This document shows positions 38,301 through 50,749 of a stretch of 64,000 nt of DNA, piece after piece; positions within the stretch are counted from its first letter, which is position 1, and each line of letters opens with the position of its first letter. The DNA lies in NCBI RefSeq assembly GCF_051014685.1, contig NC_135055.1, positions 1-64,000 of the forward strand. Direction: 5' to 3'. Under the pieces are notes generated by a model. It was not told where the DNA came from. It saw only the letters and a list, made by a program, of their open reading frames with translations, and made no database searches. The translations under genes and the position numbers were made by a program. The stretch comes from Ptiloglossa arizonensis. Taxonomy: Eukaryota; Arthropoda; Insecta; Hymenoptera; Colletidae.

Positions 38301-39374
38301 AAACTACTCATACCGTTGTAATGGGGCGAGTTTCTACTTTCAGATGCAACAGAAACTTTGCGGATTGGTCAATCCGTTCGCGAGATGTGGCAGTTTTGAG
38401 GTAAGAAACGCTTGAGAAACTGCAAATTTTCGCAGTTCTGACGCTCGAAACGAATAACTAGAACGGCCTAGGGGAAAACTACTCATACCGTTGTAATAGA
38501 GCGAGTTTCTACTATCAGATGCAACAGAAATTTTGCGGATTGGTCAATCCGTTCGCGAGATATGGCAGTTTTGAGGTAAGAAACGCTTGAGAAACTCCAA
38601 ATTTTCGCAGTTCTGATGCTCGAATCGAATAACTAGAACGGCCTAGGGGAAAACTACTCATACCGTTGTAATGGGGCGAGTTTCTACTTTCAGATGCAAC
38701 AGAAACTTTGCGGATTGGTCAATCCGTTCGCGAGATATGGCAGTTTTGAGGTAAGAAACGCTTGAGAAACTCCAAATTTTCGCAGTTCTGATGCTCGAAT
38801 CGAATAACTAGAACGGCCTAGGGGAAAACTACTCATACCGTTGTAATGGGGCGAGTTTCTACTTTCAGATGCAACAGAAACTTTGCGGATTGTTCAATCC
38901 GTTCGCGAGATATGGCAGTTTTGAGGTAAGAAACGCTCGAGAAACTCCAAATTTTCGCAGTTCTGATGCTCGAAACGAACAACTAGAACGGCCTAGGGGA
39001 AAACTACTCATACCGTTGTAATGAGGCGAGTTTCTACTTTCAGATGCAACAGAAACTTTGCGGATTGGTCAATCCGTTCGCGAGATATGTCAGTTTTGAG
39101 GTAAGAACCGCTGGAGAAACTCCAAATTTTCGCAGTTCTGATGCTCGAATCGAATAACTAGAACGGCCTAGGGGAAAACTACTCATACCGTTGTAATAGG
39201 GCGAGTTTCTACTTTCAGATGCAACAGAAATTTTGCGGATTGGTCAATCCGTTCGCGAGATATGGCAGTTTTGAGGTAAGAAACGCTTGAGAAACTGCAA
39301 ATTTTCGCAGTTCTGACGCTCGAAACGAATAACTAGAACGGCCTAGGGGAAAACTACTCATACCGTTGTAATAG
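35350..39374. repeat. Domain A monomers rich in TTGTTCAATCC units
   Basis: Twenty-three units. TTGTTCAATCC recurs at 36,266, 36,616, 37,141 and 38,891, and the GAAACTTCAAA marker recurs at 37,021, 37,546 and 38,071 (525-bp, three-monomer spacing). AATAGAG units lie at 35,870, 37,970 and 38,495. The order is a reshuffled version of the 28-34 kb region. The minus-strand open frame at 35,890-36,150 is a by-product of chance stop loss. No gene is seen. Confidence 0.8.
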
Positions 39375-39724
39375 AGCGAGTTTCTACTATCAGATGCAAC
39401 AGAAATTTTGCGGATTGGTCAATCCGTTCGCGAGATATGGCAGTTTTGAGGTAAGAAACGCTTGAGAAACTCCAAATTTTCGCAGTTCTGATGCTCGAAT
39501 CGAATAACTAGAACGGCCTAGGGGAAAACTACTCATACCGTTGTAATGGGGCGAGTTTCTACTTTCAGATGCAACAGAAACTTTGCGGATTGGTCAATCC
39601 GTTCGCGAGATATGGCAGTTTTGAGGTAAGAAACGCTTGAGAAACTCCAAATTTTCGCAGTTCTGATGCTCGAATCGAATAACTAGAACGGCCTAGGGGA
39701 AAACTACTCATACCGTTGTAATGG

Positions 39725-41474
39725 GGCGAGTTTCTACTTTCAGATGCAACAGAAACTTTTCGGATTGGTCAATCCGTTCGCGTGATATGGCAGTTTTGAG
39801 GTGAGAAACGCTTGAGAAACTCCAAATTTTCGCAGTTCTGATGCTCGAAATGAATAACTAGAACGGTCTAGGGGAAAACTACTCATACCGTTGTAATGGG
39901 GCTAGTTTCTACTTTCAGATGCAACAGAAACTTTGCGGATTGGTCTGTCCGTTCGCGAGATATGGCAGTTTTGAGGTAAGAAACGCTTGAGAAACTCCAA
40001 ATTTTCGCAGTTCTAATGCTCGAAACGAATAACTAGAACGGTCTAGGGGAAAACTACTCATACCGTTGTAATGGGGCGAGTTTCTACTTTCAGATGCAAC
40101 AGAATCTTTTCGGACTGGTCAATCCGTTCGCGAGATATGGCAGTTTTGAGGTAAGAAACGCTCGAGAAACTCCAAATTTTCGCAGTTCTGATGCTCGAAA
40201 CGAACAACTAGAACGGCCTAGGGGAAAACTACTCATACCGTTGTAATGAGGCGAGTTTCTACTTTCAGATGCAACAGAAACTTTGCGGATTGGTCAATCC
40301 GTTCGCGAGATATGTCAGTTTTGAGGTAAGAACCGCTGGAGAAACTCCAAGTTTTCGCAGTTCTGATGCTCGAATCGAATAACTAGAACGGCCTAGGGGA
40401 AAACTACTCATACCGTTGTAATGGGGCGAGTTTCTACTTTCAGATGCAACAGAAACTTTGCGGATTGGTCAATCCGTTCGCGAGATGTGGCAGTTTTGAG
40501 GTAAGAAACGCTTGAGAAACTCCAAATTTTCGCAGTTCTGATGCTCGAAACGAATAACTGGAACGGCCTAGGGGAAAACTACTCATACCGTTGTAATGGG
40601 GCGAGTTTCTACTTTCAGATGCAACAGAAACTTTTCGGATTGGTCAATCCGTTCGCGAGATATGGCAGTTTTGAGGTGAGAAACGCTTGAGAAACTCCAA
40701 ATTTTCGCAGTTCTGATGCTCGAAATGAATAACTAGAACGGTCTAGGGGAAAACTACTCATACCGTTGTAATGGGGCTAGTTTCTACTTTCAGATGCAAC
40801 AGAAACTTTGCGGATTGGTCTGTCCGTTCGCGAGATATGGCAGTTTTGAGGTAAGAAACGCTTGAGAAACTCCAAATTTTCGCAGTTCTAATGCTCGAAA
40901 CGAATAACTAGAACGGTCTAGGGGAAAACTACTCATACCGTTGTAATGGGGCGAGTTTCTACTTTCAGATGCAACAGAATCTTTTCGGACTGGTCAATCC
41001 GTTCGCGAGATATGGCAGTTTTGAGGTAAGAAACGCTCGAGAAACTCCAAATTTTCGCAGTTCTGATGCTCGAAACGAACAACTAGAACGGCCTAGGGGA
41101 AAACTACTCATACCGTTGTAATGAGGCGAGTTTCTACTTTCAGATGCAACAGAAACTTTGCGGATTGGTCAATCCGTTCGCGAGATATGTCAGTTTTGAG
41201 GTAAGAACCGCTGGAGAAACTCCAAGTTTTCGCAGTTCTGATGCTCGAATCGAATAACTAGAACGGCCTAGGGGAAAACTACTCATACCGTTGTAATGGG
41301 GCGAGTTTCTACTTTCAGATGCAACAGAAACTTTGCGGATTGGTCAATCCGTTCGCGAGATGTGGCAGTTTTGAGGTAAGAAACGCTTGAGAAACTCCAA
41401 ATTTTCGCAGTTCTGATGCTCGAAACGAATAACTGGAACGGCCTAGGGGAAAACTACTCATACCGTTGTAATGG
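39725..41474. repeat. Tandem five-monomer duplication carrying cassette copies 5 and 6
   Basis: Cassettes at 39,725-40,249 and 40,600-41,124 are each followed by the same ATATGTCAG/CCAAGTTT and GATGTGG units, giving an 875-bp tandem repeat. Both keep GAAATGAATAAC. Copy 5 alone has GCGTGATATGG at about 39,780. Confidence 0.86.
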
Positions 41475-42349
41475 GGCGAGTTTCTACCTTCAGATGCAAC
41501 AGAAATTTTGCGGATTGGTCAATCCGTTCGCGAGATATGGCAGTTTTGAAGTAAGAAACGCTTGAGAAACTCCAAATTTTCGCAGTTCTGATGTTCGAAT
41601 CGAATAACTAGAACGGCCTAGGGGAAAACTACTCATACCGTTGTAATGGGGCGAGTTTCTACTTTCAGATGCAACAGAAACTTTGCGGATTGGTCAATCC
41701 GTTCGCGAGATATGGCAGTTTTGAGGTAAGAAACGCTCGAGAAACTCCAAATTTTCGCAGTTCTGATGCTCGAAACGAACAACTAGAACGGCCTAGGGGA
41801 AAACTACTCATACCGTTGTAATGAGGCGAGTTTCTACTTTCAGATGCAACAGAATCTTTGCGGATTGGTCAATCCGTTCGCGAGATATGGCAGCTTTGAG
41901 GTAAGAACCGCTGGAGAAACTCCAAATTTTCGCAGTTCTGATGCTCGAATCGAATAACTAGAACGGCCTAGGGGAAAACTACTCATACCGTTGTTATGGG
42001 GCGAGTTTCTACTTTCAGATGCAACAGAAACTTTGCGGATTGGTCAATCCGTTCGCGAGATATGGCAGTTTTGAGGTAAGAAACGCTTGAGAAACTCCAA
42101 ATTTTCGCAGTTCTGATGCTCGAATCGAATAACTAGAACGGCCTAGGGGAAAACTACTCATACCGTTGTAATGGGGCGAGTTTCTACTTTCAGATGCAAC
42201 AGAAACTTTGCGGATTGGTCAATCCGTTCGCGAGATATGGCAGTTTTGAGGTAAGAAACGCTCGAGAAACTCCAAATTTTCGCAGTTCTGATGCTCGAAA
42301 CGAACAACTAGAACGGCCTAGGGGAAAACTACTCATACCGTTGTAATGG
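41475..42349. repeat. Last five pure domain A monomers
   Basis: Units at 41,475 (CTACCTT, GATGTTCG), 41,650, 41,825 (AGAATCTTTGCGG, CAGCTTTG), 42,000 and 42,175 still have AATGGGG- or AATGAGG-type boundaries and GCTCGAG variants. One has GTTGTTATGG at about 41,991. They lead directly into the junction monomer. Confidence 0.85.
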
Positions 42350-42524
42350 GGCGAGTTTCTACTTTCAGATGCAACAGAAACTTTGCGGATTGGTCAATCC
42401 GTTCGCGAGATATGGCAGTTTTGAGGTAAGAAACGCTTGAGAAACTCCAACTTTTCGCTGTTCTCATGCGCGAAACGAATAACTAGAACGGCTTAGGGGA
42501 AAACTGCTCATACCGTTGTAATCG
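42350..42524. repeat. Junction monomer between domains A and B
   Basis: This unit begins with the domain A boundary AATGGGGCG and AAACTTTGCGG. From about 42,441 it carries CAACTTTTCGCTG, CATGCGCG and GGCTTAG, which belong to a domain B type found again near 50,670. It ends with the domain B AATCGGGCG. The switch therefore lies between roughly 42,382 and 42,451 within one 175-bp unit, with no change in length or phase. This fits homologous (unequal) exchange or conversion between two subfamilies rather than insertion or end-joining. Confidence 0.85.
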
Positions 42525-44449
42525 GGCGAGTTTCTACTTTCAGATGCAACAGAAATTTTGCGGATTGGTCAATCCGTTCGCTAGATATGGCAGTTTGGAG
42601 GTAAGAAACGCTTGAGAAACTCCAAATTTTCACAGTTCTGATGCTCGAAACGCATAACTAGAACGGCCTAGGGGAAAACTACTCATACCGTTGTAATCGG
42701 GCGTGTTTCTACTTTCAGATGCAACAGAAATTTTGCGGATTGGTCAATCCGTTCGCGAGATATGGCAGTTTGGAGGTAAGAAACGCTTGAGAAACTCCAA
42801 ATTTTCGCAGTTCTGATGCTCGAAACGAATAACTAGAACGGCCTAGGGGAAAACTACTCATACCGTTGTAATCGGGCGAGTTTATACTTCCAGATGCAAC
42901 AGAAATTTTGCGGTTTGGTCAATCCGTTCGCGAGATATGGCAGCTTTGAGGTAAGAAACGCTTGAGAAACTCAAAATTTTCGCAGTTCTGATGCTCGAAA
43001 CGCATAACTAGAACGGCCTAGGGGAAAAGTACGCATACCGTTGTAATCGGGCGAGTTTCTACTTTGTGATGCAACAGAAATTTTGCGGATTGGTCAATCC
43101 GTTCGCGAGATATGGCAGTTTTGATGTAAGAAACGCTTGAGAAACTCCAAATTTTCCCAGTTCTGATGCTCGAAACGAATACCTAGAACGGCCTAGGGGA
43201 AAACTACTCATACAGTTGTAATCGGGCGAGTTTCTATTTTCAGGTGCAACAGAAATTTTGCGGATTGGTCAATCCGTTCGCGAGATATGGCAGTTTTGAG
43301 GTAAGAAACGCTTGAGAAACTCCAAATTTTCGCAGTTCTGATGCTCGAAACGAATAACTAGAACGGCCTAGGGGAAAACTACTCATACCGTTGTAATCGG
43401 GCGAGTTTCTACTTTCAGATGCAACAGAAATTTTGCGGATTGGTCAATCCGTTCGCGAGATATGGCAGTTTTGAGGTAAGAAACGCTTGAGAAACTCAAA
43501 ATTTTCGCAGTTCTGATGCCCGGAACGAATAACTGGAACGGCCTAGGGGAAAACAACTCATACCGTTGTAATCGGGCGAGTTTTTAGTTTCAGATGCAAC
43601 AGAAATTTTGCGGATTGGTCAATCCGTTCGCGAGATATGGCAGTTTTGAGGTAAGGAACGCTTGAGAAACTCCAAATTTTCGCAGTTCTGATGCTCGAAA
43701 CGAATACCTAGAACGGCCTAGGGGAAAACTACTCATACCGTTGTAATCGGGCGTGGTTATACTTTCAGATGCAACACAAATTTTGCGGATTGGTCAATCC
43801 GTTCGCGAGATATGGCAGTTTTGAGGTAAGAAACGCTTGAGAAACTCCAAATTTTCGCAGTTCTGATGCGCGAAACGAATAACTAGAACGGCTTAGGGGA
43901 AAACTACTCATACAGTTGTAATCGGGCGAGTTTCTATTTTCAGGTGCAACAGAAATTTTGCGCATTGGTCAATCCGTTCGCGAGATATGGCAGTTTTGAG
44001 GTAAGAAACGCTTGAGAAACTCCAAATTTTCGCAGTTCTGATGCTCGAAACGAATAACTAGAACGGCCTAGGGGAAAACTACTCATACCGTTGTAATCGG
44101 GCGAGTTTCTACTTTCAGATGCAACAGAAATTTTGCGGATTGGTCAATCCGTTCGCGAGATATTGCAGTTTTGAGGTAAGAACCGCTTGAGAAACTCAAA
44201 ATTTTCGCAGTTCTGATGCCCGGAACGAATAACTGGAACGGCCTAGGGGAAAACAACTCATACCGTTGTAATCGGGCGAGTTTATACTTTCAGATGCAAC
44301 AGAAATTTTGCGGATTGGTCAATCCGTTCGCGAGATATGGCAGTTTTGATGTAAGAAACGCTTGAGAAACACAAAATTTTCGCAGTTCTGATGCTCGAAA
44401 CGCATAACTAGAACGGCCTAGGGGAAAACTACTCATACCGTTGTAATCG

Positions 44450-44624
44450 GGCGAGTTTCTACTTTCAGATGCAACAGAAATTTTGCGGATTGGTCAATCC
44501 GTTCGCGAGATATGGCAGTTTTGAGGTAAGAAACGCTTGAGAAACTCCAAATTTTCGCAGTTCTGATGCTCGAAACGAATAACTAGAACGGCCTAGGGGA
44601 AAACTACTCATACCGTTGTAATCG
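44450..44624 (+). repeat. Reference monomer, domain B
   Basis: A clean 175-bp domain B unit. It differs from the domain A majority mainly by T at position 32 (AAATTTTGCGG) and C at position 174 (AATCGGGCG). The C at 174 adds a CpG and completes CGGG, which makes the boundary resemble a CENP-B box. The dyad, TCGCGA, CCTAGG, CAG/ATG and GAGGTAAGA landmarks are all retained at the same positions. Confidence 0.93.
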
Positions 44625-44627
44625 GGC
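44611..44627 (+). promoter_or_regulatory. CENP-B-box-like 17-mer at domain B monomer boundary (example)
   Basis: TACCGTTGTAATCGGGC aligns without gaps to the CENP-B box consensus YTTCGTTGGAARCGGGA at 12 of 17 positions, and at 7 of the 9 core positions (nTTCGnnnnAnnCGGGn); the two core misses are the TT of TTCG. It spans monomer positions 162-175 plus 1-3 of the next unit. Domain A has G or A instead of C at 174, which lowers the match. Some domain B units further lose the CCG (TACAGTT, TACATTT, TACCTTT, TACCATT). Binding is not shown, and a CENP-B-like protein is known only in some lineages. Confidence 0.3.
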
Positions 44628-46374
44628 GTGGTTATACTTTCAGATGCAACACAAATTTTGCGGATTGGTCAATCCGTTCGCGAGATATGGCAGTTTTGAT
44701 GTAAGAAACGCTTGAGAAACACAAAATTTTCGCAGTTCTGATGCTCGAAACGCATAACTAGAACGGCCTAGGGGAAAACTACTCATACCGTTGTAATCGG
44801 GCGAGTTTCTACTTTCAGATGCAACAGAAATTTTGCGGATTGGTCAATCCGTTCGCGAGATATCGCAGTTTTGAGGTAAGAAACGCTTGAGAAACTCCAA
44901 ATTTTCGCAGTTCTGATGCTCGAAACGAATAACTAGAACGGCCTAGGGGAAAACTACTCATACCGTTGTAATCGGGCGAGTTTATACTTCCAGATGCAAT
45001 AGAAATTTTGCGGTTTGGTCAATCCGTTCGCGAGATATGGCAGCTTTGAGGTAAGAAACGCTTGAGAAACTCAAAATTTTCGCAGTTCTGATGCTCGAAA
45101 CGCATAACTAGAACGGCCTAGGGGAAAAGTACGCATACCGTTGTAATCGGGCGAGTTTCTACTTTCTGATGCAACAGAAATTTTGCGGATTGGTCAATCC
45201 GTTCGCGAGATATGGCAGTTTTGAAGTAAGAAACGCTTGAGAAACTCCAAATTTTCGCAGTTCTGATGCTCGAAACGAATAACTAGAACGGCCTAGGGGA
45301 AAACTACTCATACCGTTGTAATCGGGCGAGTTTCTACTTTCAGATGCAACAGAAATTTTGCGGATTGGTCAATCCGTTCGCGGGATATGGCAGTTTTGAG
45401 GTAAAAAACGCTTGAGAAACTCAAAATTTTCGCAGTTCTGATGCTCGAAACGCATAACTAGAACGGCCTAGGGGAAAATTACTCATACATTTGTAATCGG
45501 GCGAGTTTCTATTTTCAGGTGCAACAGAAATTTTGCGGATTGGTCAATCCGTTCGCGAGATATGGCAGTTTTGACGTAAGAAACGCTTGAGAAACTCCAA
45601 ATTTTCGCAGTTCTGATGCTCGAAACGAATAACTAGAACGGCCTAGGGGAAAACTACTCATACCGTTGTAATCGGGCGAGTTTCTACTTTCAGATGCAAC
45701 AGAAATTTTGCGGATTGGTCAATCCGTTCGCGAGATATGGCAGTTTTGAGGTAAGAAACGCTTGAGAAACTCCAAATTTTCGCAGTTCTGATGCTCGAAA
45801 CGAATACCTAGAACGGCCTAGAGGAAAACTACTCATACCGTTGTAATCGGGCGTGTTTCTACTTTCAGATGCAACAGAAATTTTGCGGATTGGTCAATCC
45901 GTTCGCGAGATATGGCAGTTTTGAGGTAAGAAACGCTTGAGAAACTCCAAATTTTCGCAGTTCTGATGCTCGAAACGCATAACTAGAACGGCCTAGGGGA
46001 AAACTACTCATACAGTTGTAATCGGGCGAGTTTCTATTTTCAGGTGCAACAGAAATTTTGCGGATTGGTCAATCCGTTCGCGAGATATGGCAGTTTTGAG
46101 GTAAGAAACGCTTGAGAAACTCCAAATTTTCGCAGTTCTGATGCTCGAAACGAATAACTAGAACGGCCTAGGGGAAAACTACTCATACCGTTGTAATCGG
46201 GCGAGTTTATACTTCCAGATGCAACAGAAATTTTGCGGATTGGTCAATCCGTTCGCGAGATATGGCAGTTTTGACGTAAGAAACGCTTGAGAAACTCCAA
46301 ATTTTCGCAGTTCTGATGCTCGAAACGCATAACTAGAACGGCCTAGGGGAAAAGTACGCATACCGTTGTAATCG

Positions 46375-47599
46375 GGCGAGTTTCTACTTTCAGATGCAAC
46401 AGAAATTTTGCGGATTGGTCGATCCGTTCGCTAGATATGGCAGTTTGGAGGTAAGAAACGCTTGAGAAACTCCAAATTTTCGCAGTTCTGATGCTCGAAA
46501 CGTATAACTAGAACGGCCTAGGGGAAAACTACTCATACCGTTGTAATCGGGCGAGTTTATACTTCCAGATGCAACAGAAATTTTGCGGTTTGGTCAATCC
46601 GTTCGCGAGATATGGCAGCTTTGAGGTAAGAAACGCTTGAGAAACTCAAAATTTTCGCAGTTCTGATGCTCGAAACGCATAACTAGAACGGCCTAGGGGA
46701 AAAGTACGCATACCGTTGTAATCGGGCGAGTTTCTACTTTGTGATGCAACAGAAATTTTGCGGATTGGTCAATCCGTTCGCGAGATATGGCAGTTTTGAA
46801 GTAAGAAACGCTTGAGAAACTCCAAATTTTCCCAGTTCTGATGCTCGAAACGAATACCTAGAACGGCCTAGGGGAAAACTACTCATACAGTTGTAATCGG
46901 GCGAGTTTCTATTTTCAGGTGCAACAGAAATTTTGCGGATTGGTCAATCCGTTCGCGAGATATGGCAGTTTTGAGGTAAGAAACGCTTGAGAAACTCCAA
47001 ATTTTCGCAGTTCTGATGCTCGAAACGAATAACTAGAACGGCCTAGGGGAAAACTACTCATACCGTTGTAATCGGGCGAGTTTCTACTTTCAGATGCAAC
47101 AGAAATTTTGCGGATTGGTCAATCCGTTCGCGAGATATGGCAGTTTTGAGGTAAGAAACGCTTGAGAAACTCAAAATTTTCGCAGTTCTGATGCCCGGAA
47201 CGAATAACTGGAACGGCCTAGGGGAAAACAACTCATACCGTTGTAATCGGGCGAGTTTTTACTTTCAGATGCAACAGAAATTTTGCGGATTGGTCAATCC
47301 GTTCGCGAGATATGGCAGTTTTGAGGTAAGGAACGCTTGAGAAACTCCAAATTTTCGCAGTTCTGATGCTCGAAACGAATACCTAGAACGGCCTAGGGGA
47401 AAACTACTCATACCGTTGTAATCGGGCGTGGTTATACTTTCAGATGCAACACAAATTTTGCGGATTGGTCAATCCGTTCGCGAGATATGGCAGTTTTGAG
47501 GTAAGAAACGCTTGAGAAACTCCAAATTTTCGCAGTTCTGATGCGCGAAACGAATAACTAGAACGGCTTAGGGGAAAACTACTCATACAGTTGTAATCG
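46375..47599. repeat. Seven-monomer segment copied at 51,449-52,673
   Basis: GGTCGATCC (46,421 and 51,495), CTTTGTGATG (46,741 and 51,815) and CCCGGAACG (47,195 and 52,269) recur with an offset of 5,074 bp, which is 29 monomers less the one-base deletion at about 50,780. Confidence 0.85.
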
Positions 47600-50224
47600 G
47601 GCGAGCTTCTATTTTCAGGTGCAACAGAAATTTTGCGCATTGGTCAATCCGTTCGCGAGATATGGCAGTTTTGATGTAAGAAACGCTTGAGAAACTCCAA
47701 ATTTTCGCAGTTCTGATGCTCGAAACGAATAACTAGAACGGCCTAGGGGAAAACTACTCATACCGTTGTAATCGGGCGAGTTTCTACTTTCAGATGCAAC
47801 AGAAATTTTGCGGATTGGTCAATCCGTTCGCGAGATATTGCAGTTTTGAGGTAAGAAACGCTTGAGAAACTCAAAATTTTCGCAGTTCTGATGCCCGGAA
47901 CGAATAACTGGAACGGCCTAGGGGAAAACAACTCATACCGTTGTAATCGGGCGAGTTTATACTTTCAGATGCAACAGAAATTTTGCGGATTGATCAATCC
48001 GTTCGCGAGATATGGCAGTTTTGATGTAAGAAACGCTTGAGAAACACAAAATTTTCGCAGTTCTGATGCTCGAAACGCATAACTAGAACGGCCTAGGGGA
48101 AAACTACTCATACCGTTGTAATCGGGCGAGTTTCTACTTTCAGATGCAACAGAAATTTTGCGGATTGGTCAATCCGTTCGCGAGATATGGCAGTTTTGAG
48201 GTAAGAAACGCTTGAGAAACTCCAAATTTTCGCAGTTCTGATGCTCGAAACGAATAACTAGAACGGCCTAGGGGAAAACTACTCATACCGTTGTAATCGG
48301 GCGTGGTTATACTTTCAGATGCAACACAAATTTTGCGGATTGGTCAATCCGTTCGCGAGATATGGCAGTTTTGATGTAAGAAACGCTTGAGAAACACAAA
48401 ATTTTCGCAGTTCTGATGCTCGAAACGCATAACTAGAACGGCCTAGGGGAAAACTACTCATACCGTTGTAATCGGGCGAGTTTCTACTTTCAGATGCAAC
48501 AGAAATTTTGCGGATTGGTCAATCCGTTCGCGAGATATGGCAGTTTTGAGGTAAGAAACGCTTGAGAAACTCCAAATTTTCGCAGTTCTGATGCTCGAAA
48601 CGAATAACTAGTACGGCCTAGGGGAAAACTACTCATACCGTTGTAATCGGGCGAGTTTCTACTTTCAGATGCAACAGAAATTTTGCGGATTGGTCAATCC
48701 GTTCGCGAGATATCGCAGTTTTGAGGTAAGAAACGCTTGAGAAACTCCAAATTTTCGCAGTTCTGATGCTCGAAACGAATAACTAGAACGGCCTAGGGGA
48801 AAACTACTCATACCGTTGTAATCGGGCGAGTTTATACTTCCAGATGCAATAGAAATTTTGCGGTTTGGTCAATCCGTTCGCGAGATATGGCAGCTTTGAG
48901 GTAAGAAACGCTTGAGAAACTCAAAATTTTCGCAGTTCTGATGCTCGAAACGCATAACTAGAACGGCCTAGGGGAAAAGTACGCATACCGTTGTAATCGG
49001 GCGAGTTTCTACTTTCTGATGCAACAGAAATTTTGCGGATTGGTCAATCCGTTCGCGAGATATGGCAGTTTTGAAGTAAGAAACGCTTGAGAAACTCCAA
49101 ATTTTCGCAGTTGTGATGCTCGAAACGAATAACTAGAACGGCCTAGGGGAAAACTACTCATACCGTTGTAATCGGGCGAGTTTCTACTTTCAGATGCAAC
49201 AGAAATTTTGCGGATTGGTCAATCCGTTCGCGGGATATGGCAGTTTTGAGGTAAAAAACGCTTGAGAAACTCAAAATTTTCGCAGTTCTGATGCTCGAAA
49301 CGCATAACTAGAACGGCCTAGGGGAAAACTACTCATACATTTGTAATCGGGCGAGTTTCTATTTTCAGGTGCAACAGAAATTTTGCGGATTGGTCAATCC
49401 GTTCGCGAGATATGGCAGTTTTGACGTAAGAAACGCTTGAGAAACTCCAAATTTTCGCAGTTCTGATGCTCGAAACGAATAACTAGAACGGCCTAGGGGA
49501 AAACTACTCATACCGTTGTAATCGGGCGAGTTTCTACTTTCAGATGCAACAGAAATTTTGCGGATTGGTCAATCCGTTCGCGAGATATGGCAGTTTTGAG
49601 GTAAGAAACGCTTGAGAAACTCCAAATTTTCGCAGTTCTAATGCTCGAAACGAATACCTAGAACGGCCTAGAGGAAAACTACTCATACCGTTGTAATCGG
49701 GCGTGTTTCTACTTTCAGATGCAACAGAAATTTTGCGGATTGGTCAATCCGTTCGCGAGATATGGCAGTTTTGAGGTAAGAAACGCTTGAGAAACTCCAA
49801 ATTTTCGCAGTTCTGATGCTCGAAACGCATAACTAGAACGGCCTAGGGGAAAACTACTCATACAGTTGTAATCGGGCGAGTTTCTATTTTCAGGTGCAAC
49901 AGAAATTTTGCGGATTGGTCAATCCGTTCGCGAGATATGGCAGTTTTGAGGTAAGAAACGCTTGAGAAACTCCAAATTTTCGCAGTTCTGATGCTCGAAA
50001 CGAATAACTAGAACGGCCTAGGGGAAAACTACTCATACCGTTGTAATCGGGCGAGTTTATACTTCCAGATGCAACAGAAATTTTGCGGATTGGTCAATCC
50101 GTTCGCGAGATATGGCAGTTTTGACGTAAGAAACGCTTGAGAAACTCCAAATTTTCGCAGTTCTGATGCTCGAAACGAATAACTAGAACGGCCTAGGGGA
50201 AAAATACTCATACCGTTGTAATCG
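46550..50224. repeat. Domain B large tandem duplication, right copy (21 monomers)
   Basis: Same marker order as 42,875-46,374 with one extra monomer near 48,475-48,650, where a plain unit is repeated and carries TAGTACGG. The two copies are separated by a single unit (46,375) that has GGTCGATCC and GCTAGATATGG. Confidence 0.88.
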
Positions 50225-50574
50225 GGCGAGTTTCTACTTTCAGATGCAACAGAAATTTTGCGGATTGGTCAATCCGTTCGCGAGATATGGCAGTTTTGAG
50301 GTAAGAAACGCTTGAGAATCTCAAAATTTTCGCAGTTCTGATGCCCGGAACGAATAACTGGAACGGCCTAGGGGAAAACTACTCATACCCTTGTAATCGG
50401 GCGAGTTTCTACTTTCAGATGCAACAGAAATTTTGCGGATTGGTCAAACCGTTCGCGAGATATGGCAGTTTGGAGGTAAGAAACGCTTGAGAAACTCCAA
50501 ATTTTCGCAGTTCTGATGCTCGAAACGAATAACTAGAACGGCCTAGGGGAAAACTACTCATACCGTTGTAATCG
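50225..50574. repeat. Two-monomer segment copied at 53,549-53,898
   Basis: GAGAATCTCAAAA, TACCCTTGTAATC and GGTCAAACCG occur together only in these two places, 3,324 bp apart (19 monomers). Confidence 0.85.
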
Positions 50575-50749
50575 GGCTTGTTTATACTTTCAGATGCAAC
50601 AGAAATTTTGCGGATTGCTCAATCCGTTCGCGAGATATGGCAGTTTTGAGGTAAGAAACGCTTGAGAAACTCCAACTTTTCGCTGTTCTGATGCACGAAA
50701 CGAATAACTAGAACGGCTTAGGGGAAAACTGCTCATACCGTTGTAATCG

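Larger units (their letters stand above)
1..42440. repeat. Domain A satellite subfamily, about 242 monomers
   Basis: Units end AATGG, AATGA or AATAG just before the next GCGAG and mostly carry AAACTTTGCGG at monomer position 29-39, with a minority AAATTTT. Position-specific variants split them into recurring types: GATATGG, GATGTGG or ATATGTCAG near position 63; GCTTGAG, GCTCGAG or CCGCTGGAG near 85; TCGAAACG or TCGAATCG near 121. The GCTCGAG variant creates an XhoI-type CTCGAG that I see only in this domain. Types recur in ordered blocks, giving higher-order repeats and segmental duplications. The left edge lies outside the window. Confidence 0.95.
42875..46374. repeat. Domain B large tandem duplication, left copy (20 monomers)
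   Basis: It pairs with 46,550-50,224. Rare markers match at 3,675 bp (21 monomers) in the first half: CTTTGTGATG at 43,066 and 46,741, CCCGGAACG near 43,520 and 44,220 versus 47,195 and 47,895, GCGCATTGG at 43,961 and 47,636. They match at 3,850 bp in the second half: GATGCAATAG near 44,996 and 48,846, CGGGATATGG at 45,381 and 49,231, CTAGAGGAAA near 45,820 and 49,670. Confidence 0.88.
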
